Assembly (NCBI RefSeq): GCF_009884975.1
Contig: NZ_CP041970.1
Location: 1,426,001-1,490,000, forward strand
DNA: 64,000 nt
From: Acinetobacter dispersus
Lineage (GTDB): Bacteria; Pseudomonadota; Gammaproteobacteria; Pseudomonadales; Moraxellaceae
Direction: 5' to 3'
Shown here in pieces: positions 46,477 to 53,487 of this stretch (positions are counted from its first letter, which is position 1; every line of letters begins with the position of its first letter). Under the pieces are notes generated by a model. It worked only from the letters and a program-made list of their open reading frames with translations. It did no database searches and had not been told where the DNA came from. Position numbers and translations under genes: made by a program.

Positions 46477-46640
46477 AAATACGAAGTTAAGCCTAGATTT
46501 ACCTCATTATCCCATAGCAAGGCATACTGCAAAATAGCAGATACAAACACCACACATAATCATGAACTTGATGCTGCAAATAGGCTCGATTGATTCACAT
46601 TTTTTCACTAAAATACCAGTGTAAACATCATAGTATCGAC

Positions 46641-47174
46641 ATGCAGCAAAAACACCCGCGCTATTCAATTGGCGCTCACCTCATCGTAAAACACTTTGGC
46701 TATAGCCATCATGGTATCTATGCAGGTCGTGGACGGGTTATTCATTATTCTGGATTTGCTCATATTTTTAAAAAGCATCCGATTGAAATGACGTCTATCC
46801 AGCGTTTTGCCCGTGGTAAGCCAATTTATACGAGACATTATCAAGCCCCACGCTACAAAGCCAAAGCTGTTGTACGGCGTATGCGCTCACGCATGCATGA
46901 AAACCATTATCACCTCATTATTAATAACTGTGAGCATTTATGCACATGGGCAATCACAGGAATTGAATCCAGTACTCAAGTTGAGCGTATGCAGCGTCGT
47001 TTAGCAACCATAGGTTACGTTAGTTCTGTTATGAGCTATATGAATAGCCTGATGCTCACTGTTGCCACCGCATGTTTTGCTATCGTGTTATATATTAAAG
47101 TTATGCTACGTCGGCAAGCAAAGAAATCTGTACCAGCCTATTTACGTCTCAAAGAAAAACGACCGAAAAAATAA
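46641..47174 (+). CDS. LRAT/NlpC-P60 superfamily protein with C-terminal membrane segment
   Basis: The start at 46641 gives 177 residues. The LRAT-type catalytic triad is visible: His in [17 protein letters not shown] and the nucleophile Cys in [10 protein letters not shown]. Lecithin retinol acyltransferase-like enzymes move acyl groups or hydrolyse amides or esters; bacterial members are little studied. A membrane segment (about 130-155, [20 protein letters not shown]) and basic tail close the protein. The ribosome binding site is weak. Confidence 0.8.
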   Translation: MQQKHPRYSIGAHLIVKHFGYSHHGIYAGRGRVIHYSGFAHIFKKHPIEMTSIQRFARGKPIYTRHYQAPRYKAKAVVRRMRSRMHENHYHLIINNCEHLCTWAITGIESSTQVERMQRRLATIGYVSSVMSYMNSLMLTVATACFAIVLYIKVMLRRQAKKSVPAYLRLKEKRPKK

Positions 47175-47407
47175 GATTTGACTCTAGTTCAAAATGTTAT
47201 TTTTCACGCAATTATTGCTTTTTAATTTATCTTGCTTTAGTATTTCTAGCGATACACATCGTATCGCATCCATATCGAGGGTTTTATGTTGGAGATAGCA
47301 GTAATCTGGTAACTACATTTCAATCACATATTGAAATTAGTTATCTTCGCGAATTTTTTGGCTTCAAGCCTAACTTTGCTTCTGATTACTTATATCTGGA
47401 TAACAAC

Positions 47408-47665
47408 ATGAACTTATCTAAGTCCGAACAACGGACACTTCACGTCTTGGCTAAAGGCGGAAAAATCGTAAAACTTCTTAATGACGCTGGTCAAACCATC
47501 GCTGTAGAATGCTATAGCCGAGAAGGTTTCTTGCTGTCTGATTGCAACCTGGAAGTTTTTAATAAGCTAAGAAAGAAAAGACTGATCAAATCCTGTAATG
47601 GGCAGCCCTATCAAATTAACCTACATGGGCTTAGATCTGTACGTCCTCAGTTAGACAATCGTTAA
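47408..47665 (+). CDS. yjhX: YjhX family (UPF0386) putative toxin
   Basis: 85 residues, the same length as Escherichia coli Yjh[19 protein letters not shown] and [14 protein letters not shown] are close matches, as are [12 protein letters not shown] and RPQLDNR. YjhX is called the toxin of a YjhX/YjhQ pair, where YjhQ is a GNAT protein. Here the next gene ends in a GNAT domain, which is the same order in altered form. The exact cellular effect is uncertain. Confidence 0.9.
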   Translation: MNLSKSEQRTLHVLAKGGKIVKLLNDAGQTIAVECYSREGFLLSDCNLEVFNKLRKKRLIKSCNGQPYQINLHGLRSVRPQLDNR

Positions 47666-47776
47666 CCAACAATCATAGGGTTTGGATAACCCATGATTGC
47701 TCTTAGATATGTCTATCCTACTGTTAGGTCAATCGGGTCTATCCAAATTACATATGGTTTATTTTTGAGAAAGAAA

Positions 47777-48844
47777 ATGGAACTAAACCTAATTCAAAAT
47801 CGCTTAACATTTTTACGTGAAGCGGAAAAATTAAAAAACGTGACTCGCTTTTCGCATACATCGAACGGCCGTCAGGAAAGTACCGCTGAACACAGCTGGC
47901 GTTTATGCTTAATGGCGGTGGTTTTTGCAGATCAATTTAAAGACATTGATTTGGAGAAATTACTAAAAATGTGTTTAATTCATGATCTTGGCGAAGCCAT
48001 TCATGGTGATATTCCAGCAATTCTGAAAGATCAATTTCCAACTAAGAATCAGCAGGAAAAACAGGATCTTTATCAATTAACCGAATGTTTAGATGATCAA
48101 CCTCAAATATTGATTCGATCACTCTGGCAAGAATATGAAGATGCAACAACACCAGAAGCAAAAATCGTTAAGGCACTAGATAAGTTAGAAACGATCCTTC
48201 AACACAATCAAGGAATCAACTCACCTGATTTTGATTATGAATTTAACTTAAGTTATGGAGAGAAATATACAAATGATTCTCCACTACTCAAACAAATTCG
48301 AGCAATTTTAGATCAGGAAACACAAGAGAAAATGAAGATGAATATACACATTCGCGATGAAAACCCATCTGACATTCAAAGCATTTTTGATTTAACCAAA
48401 GTTGCTTTTGCAACAGAAGAGCATTCAAGCCATACCGAGCAATTTATTGTGAATGCGCTACGTAACTCCAATCAGCTCACGCTTTCCCTAGTCGCAGATT
48501 ATAACAATAAGATTATTGGTCATATTGCCTTTTCACCCGTGCAGATTTCGGATGGCACAACTGGTTGGTATGGACTTGGTCCGATCTCGGTACTTCCAGA
48601 ATATCAAGGTCAAGGAGTAGGTTCTAAACTGATGCATGCTGGCTTAGAAGCACTCAAAGATTTAGATGCTGTCGGTTGCGTTCTACTTGGTGACCCACAG
48701 TATTACGGCCGATTCGGTTTCAAAGCAGATTCAAGACTGGTATTAGCTGGTGTCCCTGCCGAATATTTCCAGATATTGCCATTTACAGAAGATGTCCCGA
48801 CAGGTGAAGTGGTTTATGCGGATGCATTTAATGCCACGGCATAA
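47777..48844 (+). CDS. HD-domain phosphohydrolase fused to GNAT acetyltransferase
   Basis: 355 residues from the ATG at 47777. The N-terminal HD domain (about 1-190) has metal ligands in STAEHSWRLCLMA and LIHDLGEAIHGDIPA, as in YfbR-like 5'-nucleotidases. The C-terminal GNAT domain (about 195-355) has VLPEYQGQGVGSKLMHAG for acetyl-CoA binding and LLGDPQYYGRFGF, as in YhbS-like proteins. The join (QEKMKMNIHIRDENPSD) looks clean with no frameshift. It lies just behind yjhX, whose usual partner YjhQ is a GNAT protein. Confidence 0.88.
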   Translation: MELNLIQNRLTFLREAEKLKNVTRFSHTSNGRQESTAEHSWRLCLMAVVFADQFKDIDLEKLLKMCLIHDLGEAIHGDIPAILKDQFPTKNQQEKQDLYQLTECLDDQPQILIRSLWQEYEDATTPEAKIVKALDKLETILQHNQGINSPDFDYEFNLSYGEKYTNDSPLLKQIRAILDQETQEKMKMNIHIRDENPSDIQSIFDLTKVAFATEEHSSHTEQFIVNALRNSNQLTLSLVADYNNKIIGHIAFSPVQISDGTTGWYGLGPISVLPEYQGQGVGSKLMHAGLEALKDLDAVGCVLLGDPQYYGRFGFKADSRLVLAGVPAEYFQILPFTEDVPTGEVVYADAFNATA

Positions 48845-48869
48845 ATTCACAGACTAAATCACATGAAAG

Positions 48870-48902
48870 TAGAAGTTCGTATCGATTCGATGTGAACTTC
48901 TA
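48870..48902. terminator. Bidirectional hairpin between HD-GNAT and endolysin genes
   Basis: TAGAAGTTC / GAACTTCTA with an inner ATCG/CGAT stem. It closes the HD-GNAT gene and the leftward phage cassette. Confidence 0.7.
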
Positions 48903-48907
48903 TTCTT

Positions 48908-49459
48908 TCAACAAGACAAAATCGTGACTTCTGAAGCGTGCAAGACTGCCTCAAATGTCTCTGCATACCCAGCAATCAACTCAGCTTTATCCGTTCCATT
49001 AATGATTCGACGAGCACCTATATAATCTTTCTTATTTTGGCAGATGTAATCAGACAATTTCTTACCGGTAAACATCCCTCTTTTCATTCCAACAATCATG
49101 ACACGGGCTGCAATATCTGCTTGTAGAGCCAGTTTCGGATTTTTCACTAAGTCAATTTTTAAGTAATCCCCCATTCGCTTATAGTTTGCCAACCAGGTCA
49201 ATTGCACATAGCCATAGCCGATATAGGGATAATATTGCTTAGACTTTAGATACTTTTCTGAACCATATTCAATCACGGGTTGCATGGTTTTAGCCGTTTC
49301 GTGCCAAGCTGTTGCCAAGATATAAGCGGCTTGGGCAGATGTGATCGCCCCATCTTCATCAAGCACTGAAACCAGAAAATTGATTCCATCTACCTGCAAC
49401 TGACTTAATTTTCCAAATGTGTGGCGCAAAATATCGAAACCGTCTTCTGTTATTTTCAT
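48908..49459 (-). CDS. Phage endolysin, GH19 family
   Basis: 183 residues. The GH19 lysozyme/chitinase fold is clear: AYILATAWHETAKTMQPVIEYG with catalytic Glu, then YIGYGYVQLTWLANY, FTGKKLSDY and GARRIINGTDKA. It closely resembles endolysins of Acinetobacter phages, which cleave peptidoglycan. GAGGAAAATGAC precedes the ATG. It has no signal peptide, so it needs the holin next to it. It is the last gene of the leftward cassette. Confidence 0.93.
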   Translation of the reverse strand: MKITEDGFDILRHTFGKLSQLQVDGINFLVSVLDEDGAITSAQAAYILATAWHETAKTMQPVIEYGSEKYLKSKQYYPYIGYGYVQLTWLANYKRMGDYLKIDLVKNPKLALQADIAARVMIVGMKRGMFTGKKLSDYICQNKKDYIGARRIINGTDKAELIAGYAETFEAVLHASEVTILSC

Positions 49460-49479
49460 GTCATTTTCCTCTTTATAAT

Positions 49480-49504
49480 AAAAAACCGCCCGAAGGCGGC
49501 ATTG
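49480..49504 (-). terminator. Strong terminator between holin and endolysin genes
   Basis: CCGCC, loop CGAA, GGCGG with a run of T in the minus sense, between the holin stop and the endolysin ribosome binding site. Endolysin expression from upstream requires read-through. Confidence 0.9.
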
Positions 49505-49517
49505 GATTGTTTTTTCT

Positions 49518-49913
49518 TTAGAATTTGTCTTTAAAGTCTTTCACCTCTTTTGCTACATCCAAAATGGTTGAATCTTCTCGTGCATTAATATAATTAAAGG
49601 TCCAACGAATAATTGCCCATACTGGTAAACCGCAAAGGAAGTACAAACCTCCCAAGGCAAATGCGCCATACGGGTTTTGACTCCACTCTTGCAAGCCAAA
49701 ATGCTGAATCACAAAAGCACCTCCTGCAATGCTGCCAACTGCTGTTGAAATGAGTGAAACCACCCATTCTCGTCGAGACTTGGGTAGCCGAGTCATAATC
49801 ACAACCATCCAAGCCAAAAACATAAAAGTGAGTGCCATCATGACAATAAAAAAAACTCCATAAGATTTAATTACGGCTGCAATCCCTGCACCCGTTGAAA
49901 CAAACTCTGTCAT
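49518..49913 (-). CDS. Putative holin
   Basis: 131 residues with three membrane segments (about 18-38, 50-72 and 86-108) and a charged C-terminal tail (DVAKEVKDFKDKF). Size, topology and position directly before an endolysin fit a phage holin, which makes lesions in the inner membrane for the endolysin. GGAGGAAAAATA precedes the ATG. Confidence 0.8.
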   Translation of the reverse strand: MTEFVSTGAGIAAVIKSYGVFFIVMMALTFMFLAWMVVIMTRLPKSRREWVVSLISTAVGSIAGGAFVIQHFGLQEWSQNPYGAFALGGLYFLCGLPVWAIIRWTFNYINAREDSTILDVAKEVKDFKDKF

Positions 49914-49935
49914 TATTTTTCCTCCATAAATAGAA

Positions 49936-49964
49936 AGGCCCTAACTTATGCAAAGTTAAGGCCT
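49936..49964 (-). terminator. Hairpin before the holin gene
   Basis: AGGCCCTAACTT / AAGTTAAGGCCT stem with a short T-rich tail in the minus sense, between the 50052 and holin genes. Weak as a terminator. Confidence 0.6.
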
Positions 49965-50051
49965 CGATTGACATTTTAAGCAAAACCGCATAACCGACTA
50001 CTCTCAATTCATTCTGATCACCATTGTTTAATTATTTAATTTAAATTCATA

Positions 50052-50792
50052 CTATTGTGGATAATGCGTCATCCAACTTTGCTGAGCATGAAACTGTACA
50101 AAATCACCTGCATTCACTTGTAAGCCCAAGATTTCGCCTTTACTGGTTAAGTGATAATAGATATTGTCTTCAAGTGCTGATGGCATTTTATAATCCAAGC
50201 TGACATAAGCCTCTCGCAGATCAAAATCCAGTTGCTTTAAATCTTCTTGTGCAACAATGTGATAATACTTCGGCAACTTTAGGGAATTGCTTGAATGCCA
50301 CTCTCCAACAAGTTCATAGTCAACATAGACCTTCATCGATTGAGAACCAGTAATCTCAAAGGTCACAATTGGGTTTTCTGAGGGGTTAGCTTCAATAAAA
50401 GTGACGTTATTCAGACTATTATATTCGCCCAAAGTCACCACAAATTTATCATCCAAAAAATAGCTATGAATGACAAATCCACGCTCAACTTGGTTTAACT
50501 TCACCTGATGTTCAGGTTGATGATCCACACCTAAAATGACAATTGACCGTTGCGCTGTATTTGCGCCGCTAAAAGAAAATTGACCTCTCTGTGCTTGGAA
50601 ATAAGCAGATAAAGATACTTGGCACGCATCCTTCACTTTGACAGAACCTAATTGAGCATTCCCTTCAATATATGCAGTCGCTGTGAGATCAGCTGTTGTT
50701 TGCATAATCGCAGGCACAATCTCGGCATAAGAAAGAATATCTAAGTGTTTAATGGAGAAAGTGCCCAGCATCATTTTATTTGTACAATTCAT
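50052..50792 (-). CDS. Phage-derived beta-rich protein, probably structural
   Basis: 246 residues from the ATG at 50792, which has GAAGGTGATTAAA upstream. There is no signal peptide. It is beta-rich throughout (TADLTATAYIEGNAQLGSVKVKDACQVSLSAYFQ; VTFEITGSQSMKVYVDYELVGEW) and ends WMTHYPQ. Its position in front of holin and endolysin is that of tail or fibre genes in Acinetobacter prophages. I do not recognise a named family. It is the only structural-type gene left in the cassette. Confidence 0.6.
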   Translation of the reverse strand: MNCTNKMMLGTFSIKHLDILSYAEIVPAIMQTTADLTATAYIEGNAQLGSVKVKDACQVSLSAYFQAQRGQFSFSGANTAQRSIVILGVDHQPEHQVKLNQVERGFVIHSYFLDDKFVVTLGEYNSLNNVTFIEANPSENPIVTFEITGSQSMKVYVDYELVGEWHSSNSLKLPKYYHIVAQEDLKQLDFDLREAYVSLDYKMPSALEDNIYYHLTSKGEILGLQVNAGDFVQFHAQQSWMTHYPQ

Positions 50793-50862
50793 TTTAATCA
50801 CCTTCAGTTATTTTTGGCTTTAAGCCGCCATCAATAGACAGCAACCAACAATCCGTAGATAT

Positions 50863-50896
50863 AAAAAAACTCGGCATCTATAAGAAACCGAGTTTT
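50863..50896 (-). terminator. Terminator before the late genes (first of tandem pair)
   Basis: AAAACTCGG / CCGAGTTTT stem with T run in the minus sense, upstream of the 50052 gene. Confidence 0.85.
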
Positions 50897-50903
50897 AGGC
50901 AAT

Positions 50904-50931
50904 AAAAAAAGCCCATCTATCAAATGAGCTT
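50904..50931 (-). terminator. Terminator before the late genes (second of tandem pair)
   Basis: AGCCCAT / ATGAGCT stem with T run in the minus sense, eight bases from the previous one. Together they should block transcription coming from the 51137 gene. Confidence 0.75.
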
Positions 50932-51136
50932 CTTAATATATGATCGAAAATTTTATATTACGACCAGAATAATAAAACTATAGCTTAGTTTCCTCAAAAA
51001 TGGAATCATTAAATCACTGGCTCTTTGTAAATATTTCTTTCTTTAATTTTTAAAACCAATACATGAATACTAAAATTAACCGCCCCAATCAAATTTCAAT
51101 CATTAAATTATTTATATACGTTTTTTGATATCATTT
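50932..51136. other. AT-rich gap, no gene
   Basis: Part of a 344-base gap between 50792 and 51137. The rest holds the tandem terminators and the leader of the 50052 gene. It could contain a late promoter; none is clear. Confidence 0.4.
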
Positions 51137-51391
51137 CTATTTAGAATTAAAAAGGTTTACACAATATTTGTAGTTTTCCTCTTTGCTTACATGTCCACCG
51201 ACATGGACACATGAGCAAAAATTTCCCATCTGATTGTATTTTATTGATTTAGGAACATCGACGCCATAGCATCTAGAATCTAATCGAACAGGCTTCCTCG
51301 GAAACAATGAATTCGAGCTATACATTGAATAGAAAATTCCGCCGCAGACAATAACGATTAAAGTCAAAATGGGTGAATGTTTTTTTAACAT
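51137..51391 (-). CDS. Small membrane protein with four-cysteine domain (copy 2), unknown
   Basis: 84 residues. A membrane anchor (about 9-27) is followed by C-x-GVDVP, IKY, NFCSC, H and E, then YKYCVNLF, all in the same order as in the 25880-26149 protein. AAGGAGAATATTA precedes the ATG. The cysteine domain is probably outside the inner membrane. Its place between the early regulators and the terminators suggests a phage accessory gene. Confidence 0.7.
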   Translation of the reverse strand: MLKKHSPILTLIVIVCGGIFYSMYSSNSLFPRKPVRLDSRCYGVDVPKSIKYNQMGNFCSCVHVGGHVSKEENYKYCVNLFNSK

Positions 51392-51532
51392 TAATATTCT
51401 CCTTCTTTTTAGATATATTTATATTATCCACATATTAAAAGCCCACATAAAAATGAGCTTTTAATCAAGAATATTTTAACAGAAAATTAGAATAAATATA
51501 ATTACAAAGTTGATAATTATATCTACAAAATA

Positions 51533-52084
51533 TCATGCCTTCATTATTTTATAAGTATCTTTCCTATATTTTTCTATTGCAATTTCTGCTTCTTGAATTG
51601 CATTTTCAAGCACATTTATGAGTTTAATCTCATAACATTTCCATGTCTTTCTATAACAATCAAGACTCATTTGATGGCGGCTGATCCCAGCATAAGCCAG
51701 ACGCCCTTTTGCTGTATAGTTTTCCTCTAGATCAGGATCTAATACAAAATCCAATACCATCCGTGCTATCAATCCTGCCAAATGGTACATCGCAATACGT
51801 TCTGGCTCTCGCTTTTTATCTCGAACGGCTTGTTCAATAAATACTTTAGCCAAATGCTGGCGGACATCGTCATAGTCTTGCTTGCTTTTATGTTCGAACA
51901 CAATCAATGCAGTGACCGACTTTGCCAATTGGTTTTGCATTGAGGCAATCACACCCAAACGATCTTCATAACTCAAGGCTCTCTCGCCTGTACCACGCAC
52001 AAAAGGCTCTAAATTTGGCGAACGCAAACTTAGTCCCTGCATTAACCATTCAAATTTTTCAAACTTTGCTACATTTGTATTCAT
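51533..52084 (-). CDS. Phage regulatory protein, possibly Q-like antiterminator
   Basis: 183 residues, helical, with no signal peptide. The last third (KGRLAYAGISRHQMSLDCYRKTWKCYEIKL) has a helix-turn-helix-like look, reminiscent of phage late regulators. It sits between the Cro-like gene and terminator-guarded lysis genes, which is where lambdoid phages keep Q. Similarity to Q is weak by eye, so this is inference from position. GAGGTGAAGTT precedes the ATG. Confidence 0.4.
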   Translation of the reverse strand: MNTNVAKFEKFEWLMQGLSLRSPNLEPFVRGTGERALSYEDRLGVIASMQNQLAKSVTALIVFEHKSKQDYDDVRQHLAKVFIEQAVRDKKREPERIAMYHLAGLIARMVLDFVLDPDLEENYTAKGRLAYAGISRHQMSLDCYRKTWKCYEIKLINVLENAIQEAEIAIEKYRKDTYKIMKA

Positions 52085-52144
52085 AACTTCACCTCTTATT
52101 GATTTATATATTTTGTGATTTAGCGATCATTGTATTTGTTGCGT

Positions 52145-52552
52145 TTAGTGATACTTTTCTCTCGCTTCAACAATATTCATCGCCTGATGAATTTCTTCAA
52201 ATCGAGCTTTAGTACAGGGCCGAGTTGCACTTTTGATTTGGGAAATATAACTATGTGCACAGCCCAAAATACCCACCAATGCTTTTGCCCGTCCCTTATG
52301 CGCATCCAACCACTGACTAAACATCTGAATTTGGGCATCTGTTGCCTGATTGGCGATTCTTATACTTTTCTTTAATTCTTTTTGGGTTTTTTCTGGTGAT
52401 ACAAATTTAGTCATATGATTTGGCCTTGCTTTCAAGCGCTGCTCATATGTATTTTGGATCTTTGTGATTACGTTGCCTTGAGCCAACCATGCTTCAATTT
52501 CCGCATCAAGATTTTGCTTAATATGCATGTTTGGATTGATTGCCTTGTTCAT
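52145..52552 (-). CDS. Cro/YdaS-like phage regulator
   Basis: 135 residues. The C-terminal 60 hold a helix-turn-helix of Cro/YdaS type (QWLDAHKGRAKALVGILGCAHSYISQIKSATRPCTKARFEEIHQAM). The N-terminal half is a polar helical extension. GGAGGTGCGGC precedes the ATG, and the PR-like promoter at 52589-52617 points at it. It should bind the same operators as the opposing repressor and drive lytic expression. Confidence 0.75.
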   Translation of the reverse strand: MNKAINPNMHIKQNLDAEIEAWLAQGNVITKIQNTYEQRLKARPNHMTKFVSPEKTQKELKKSIRIANQATDAQIQMFSQWLDAHKGRAKALVGILGCAHSYISQIKSATRPCTKARFEEIHQAMNIVEAREKYH

Positions 52553-52588
52553 GCCGCACCTCCAGCATTTAACCTAATGAATAAGACA

Positions 52589-52617
52589 ATTATATTAGCA
52601 AACTAATATTAATTCAA
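52589..52617 (-). promoter_or_regulatory. PR-like promoter of the Cro-like gene
   Basis: On the minus strand: -35 TTGAAT (52617-52612), 17-base spacer, -10 TATAAT (52594-52589), close to consensus. Operator O1 fills the spacer, so a bound repressor would block polymerase. Confidence 0.85.
52594..52607. promoter_or_regulatory. Repressor operator O1
   Basis: ATTAG-CAAA-CTAAT. The palindrome extends one base further each side (52592-52609 overall). It is covered by the PR spacer. Confidence 0.8.
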
Positions 52618-52630
52618 TAAGAATACTAAT
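52617..52630. promoter_or_regulatory. Repressor operator O2
   Basis: ATAAG-AATA-CTAAT, one mismatch to the palindrome. It touches the -35 boxes of both promoters. Its complement, ATTAGTATTCTTAT, recurs exactly at 53382-53395. Confidence 0.75.
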
Positions 52631-52659
52631 TTGACTTCACATTAGCTTGCTAATATTCT
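52631..52659 (+). promoter_or_regulatory. PRM-like promoter of the repressor gene
   Basis: -35 TTGACT (52631-52636), 17-base spacer, -10 TATTCT (52654-52659). It drives the repressor gene whose ATG is at 52687. Confidence 0.8.
52641..52654. promoter_or_regulatory. Repressor operator O3
   Basis: ATTAG-CTTG-CTAAT, a perfect 5+4+5 site inside the spacer of the repressor promoter, fit for autoregulation. Confidence 0.8.
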
Positions 52660-52686
52660 TAATTTATTGATTTAAGGTGCATTAAA

Positions 52687-53364
52687 ATGCTTAAAGATCG
52701 GCTCAAAGAAGCAAGAAAAAAAGCCAAGAAGTCTCAAAAAGATGTGGTTGCTGCTGTCGGCATTACACAATCTGCACTTAGCCAGCTTGAAACAGGACTG
52801 GTAAGCTCATCATCACATTTGCCTTCGATTGCTAATTTTCTAGGTGTAGATGCTTATTGGTTACAAACGGGTCAAGGCCATGCCACACCGAAAGAATCTG
52901 GTCATGAAGATAGTTCAAATATCTCCCCTGTAAAAGCCAATATGGCTCCAGTGCTCTCCTGGGTCCAAGCGGGTGTTTTTACCAATGTGGAATCTGTTGA
53001 TATCACACAAGTTGAAGAATGGCTGCCATTGCCAGATGATTGCGATCACTGCTTCTATCTAAAAGTACAAGGCCTCAGTAATTACCCTGTCTTTCATGAA
53101 GGTGATTACATCTTGGTTGATCCAACCGTGCAATATAGTGATATGCAGTCGGGTGACATGATTGTGGTGAGAAAGCATGAAGATGCAACATTTAAGCGTC
53201 TAGTGATCGAAACTGATAATTCAAGATATCTGCAAGCATTGAATCCCGAATTCAAACCCAACATCATTCCTTTAGATGAAGAATGTATTTTTGTCGGTGA
53301 AGTGGTCGACTCCATTCGCTATATCTATCAATCCAAACGGCGATCGAAGATAAAACATAGCTAA
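52687..53364 (+). CDS. Phage CI/LexA-type repressor (HTH plus S24 peptidase)
   Basis: 225 residues. The N-terminal HTH_3 domain (residues 4-62, KSQKDVVAAVGITQSALSQLETGL) is joined to an S24 serine peptidase domain. The self-cleavage site is the Ala-Gly in WVQAGVF. The nucleophile Ser lies in VQGLSNYPVFHEGD and the Lys base in EDATFKRLVIE. It would bind the operators at 52594-52654 and 53382-53420 and cleave itself when RecA is activated by DNA damage. AAGGTGC precedes the ATG. No sign of decay. Confidence 0.92.
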   Translation: MLKDRLKEARKKAKKSQKDVVAAVGITQSALSQLETGLVSSSSHLPSIANFLGVDAYWLQTGQGHATPKESGHEDSSNISPVKANMAPVLSWVQAGVFTNVESVDITQVEEWLPLPDDCDHCFYLKVQGLSNYPVFHEGDYILVDPTVQYSDMQSGDMIVVRKHEDATFKRLVIETDNSRYLQALNPEFKPNIIPLDEECIFVGEVVDSIRYIYQSKRRSKIKHS

Positions 53365-53381
53365 TGGATAAAGGCTTATTT

Positions 53382-53420
53382 ATTAGTATTCTTATTCAAA
53401 GCTAATATTAGTATTTTAAT
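53382..53420. promoter_or_regulatory. Second operator cluster (OL-like) with decayed promoter
   Basis: Two sites 25 bp apart: ATTAG-TATT-CTTAT (53382-53395) and ATTAG-TATT-TTAAT (53407-53420), each one mismatch from the consensus. Between them TTATTC, 17 bases, TTTAAT stands where PL would be, reading away from the repressor gene but with weakened boxes. Confidence 0.7.
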
Positions 53421-53443
53421 TATTTCAACCATCAAATTCATAT

Positions 53444-53475
53444 AAAAAAGCCTAGATGACGATCTAGGCTTTTTT
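53444..53475. terminator. Bidirectional intrinsic terminator
   Basis: AAAAAAGCCTAGAT, loop GACG, ATCTAGGCTTTTTT, 14-bp perfect stem between the OL-like cluster and the yceI end. Confidence 0.93.
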
Positions 53476-53487
53476 ATTCATGTGATA

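Noticed and set aside
48908..53420. Possible tRNA or att-site integration of the phage cassette
   Set aside because: No tRNA, integrase or flanking direct repeat is visible, so integration ends cannot be assigned.
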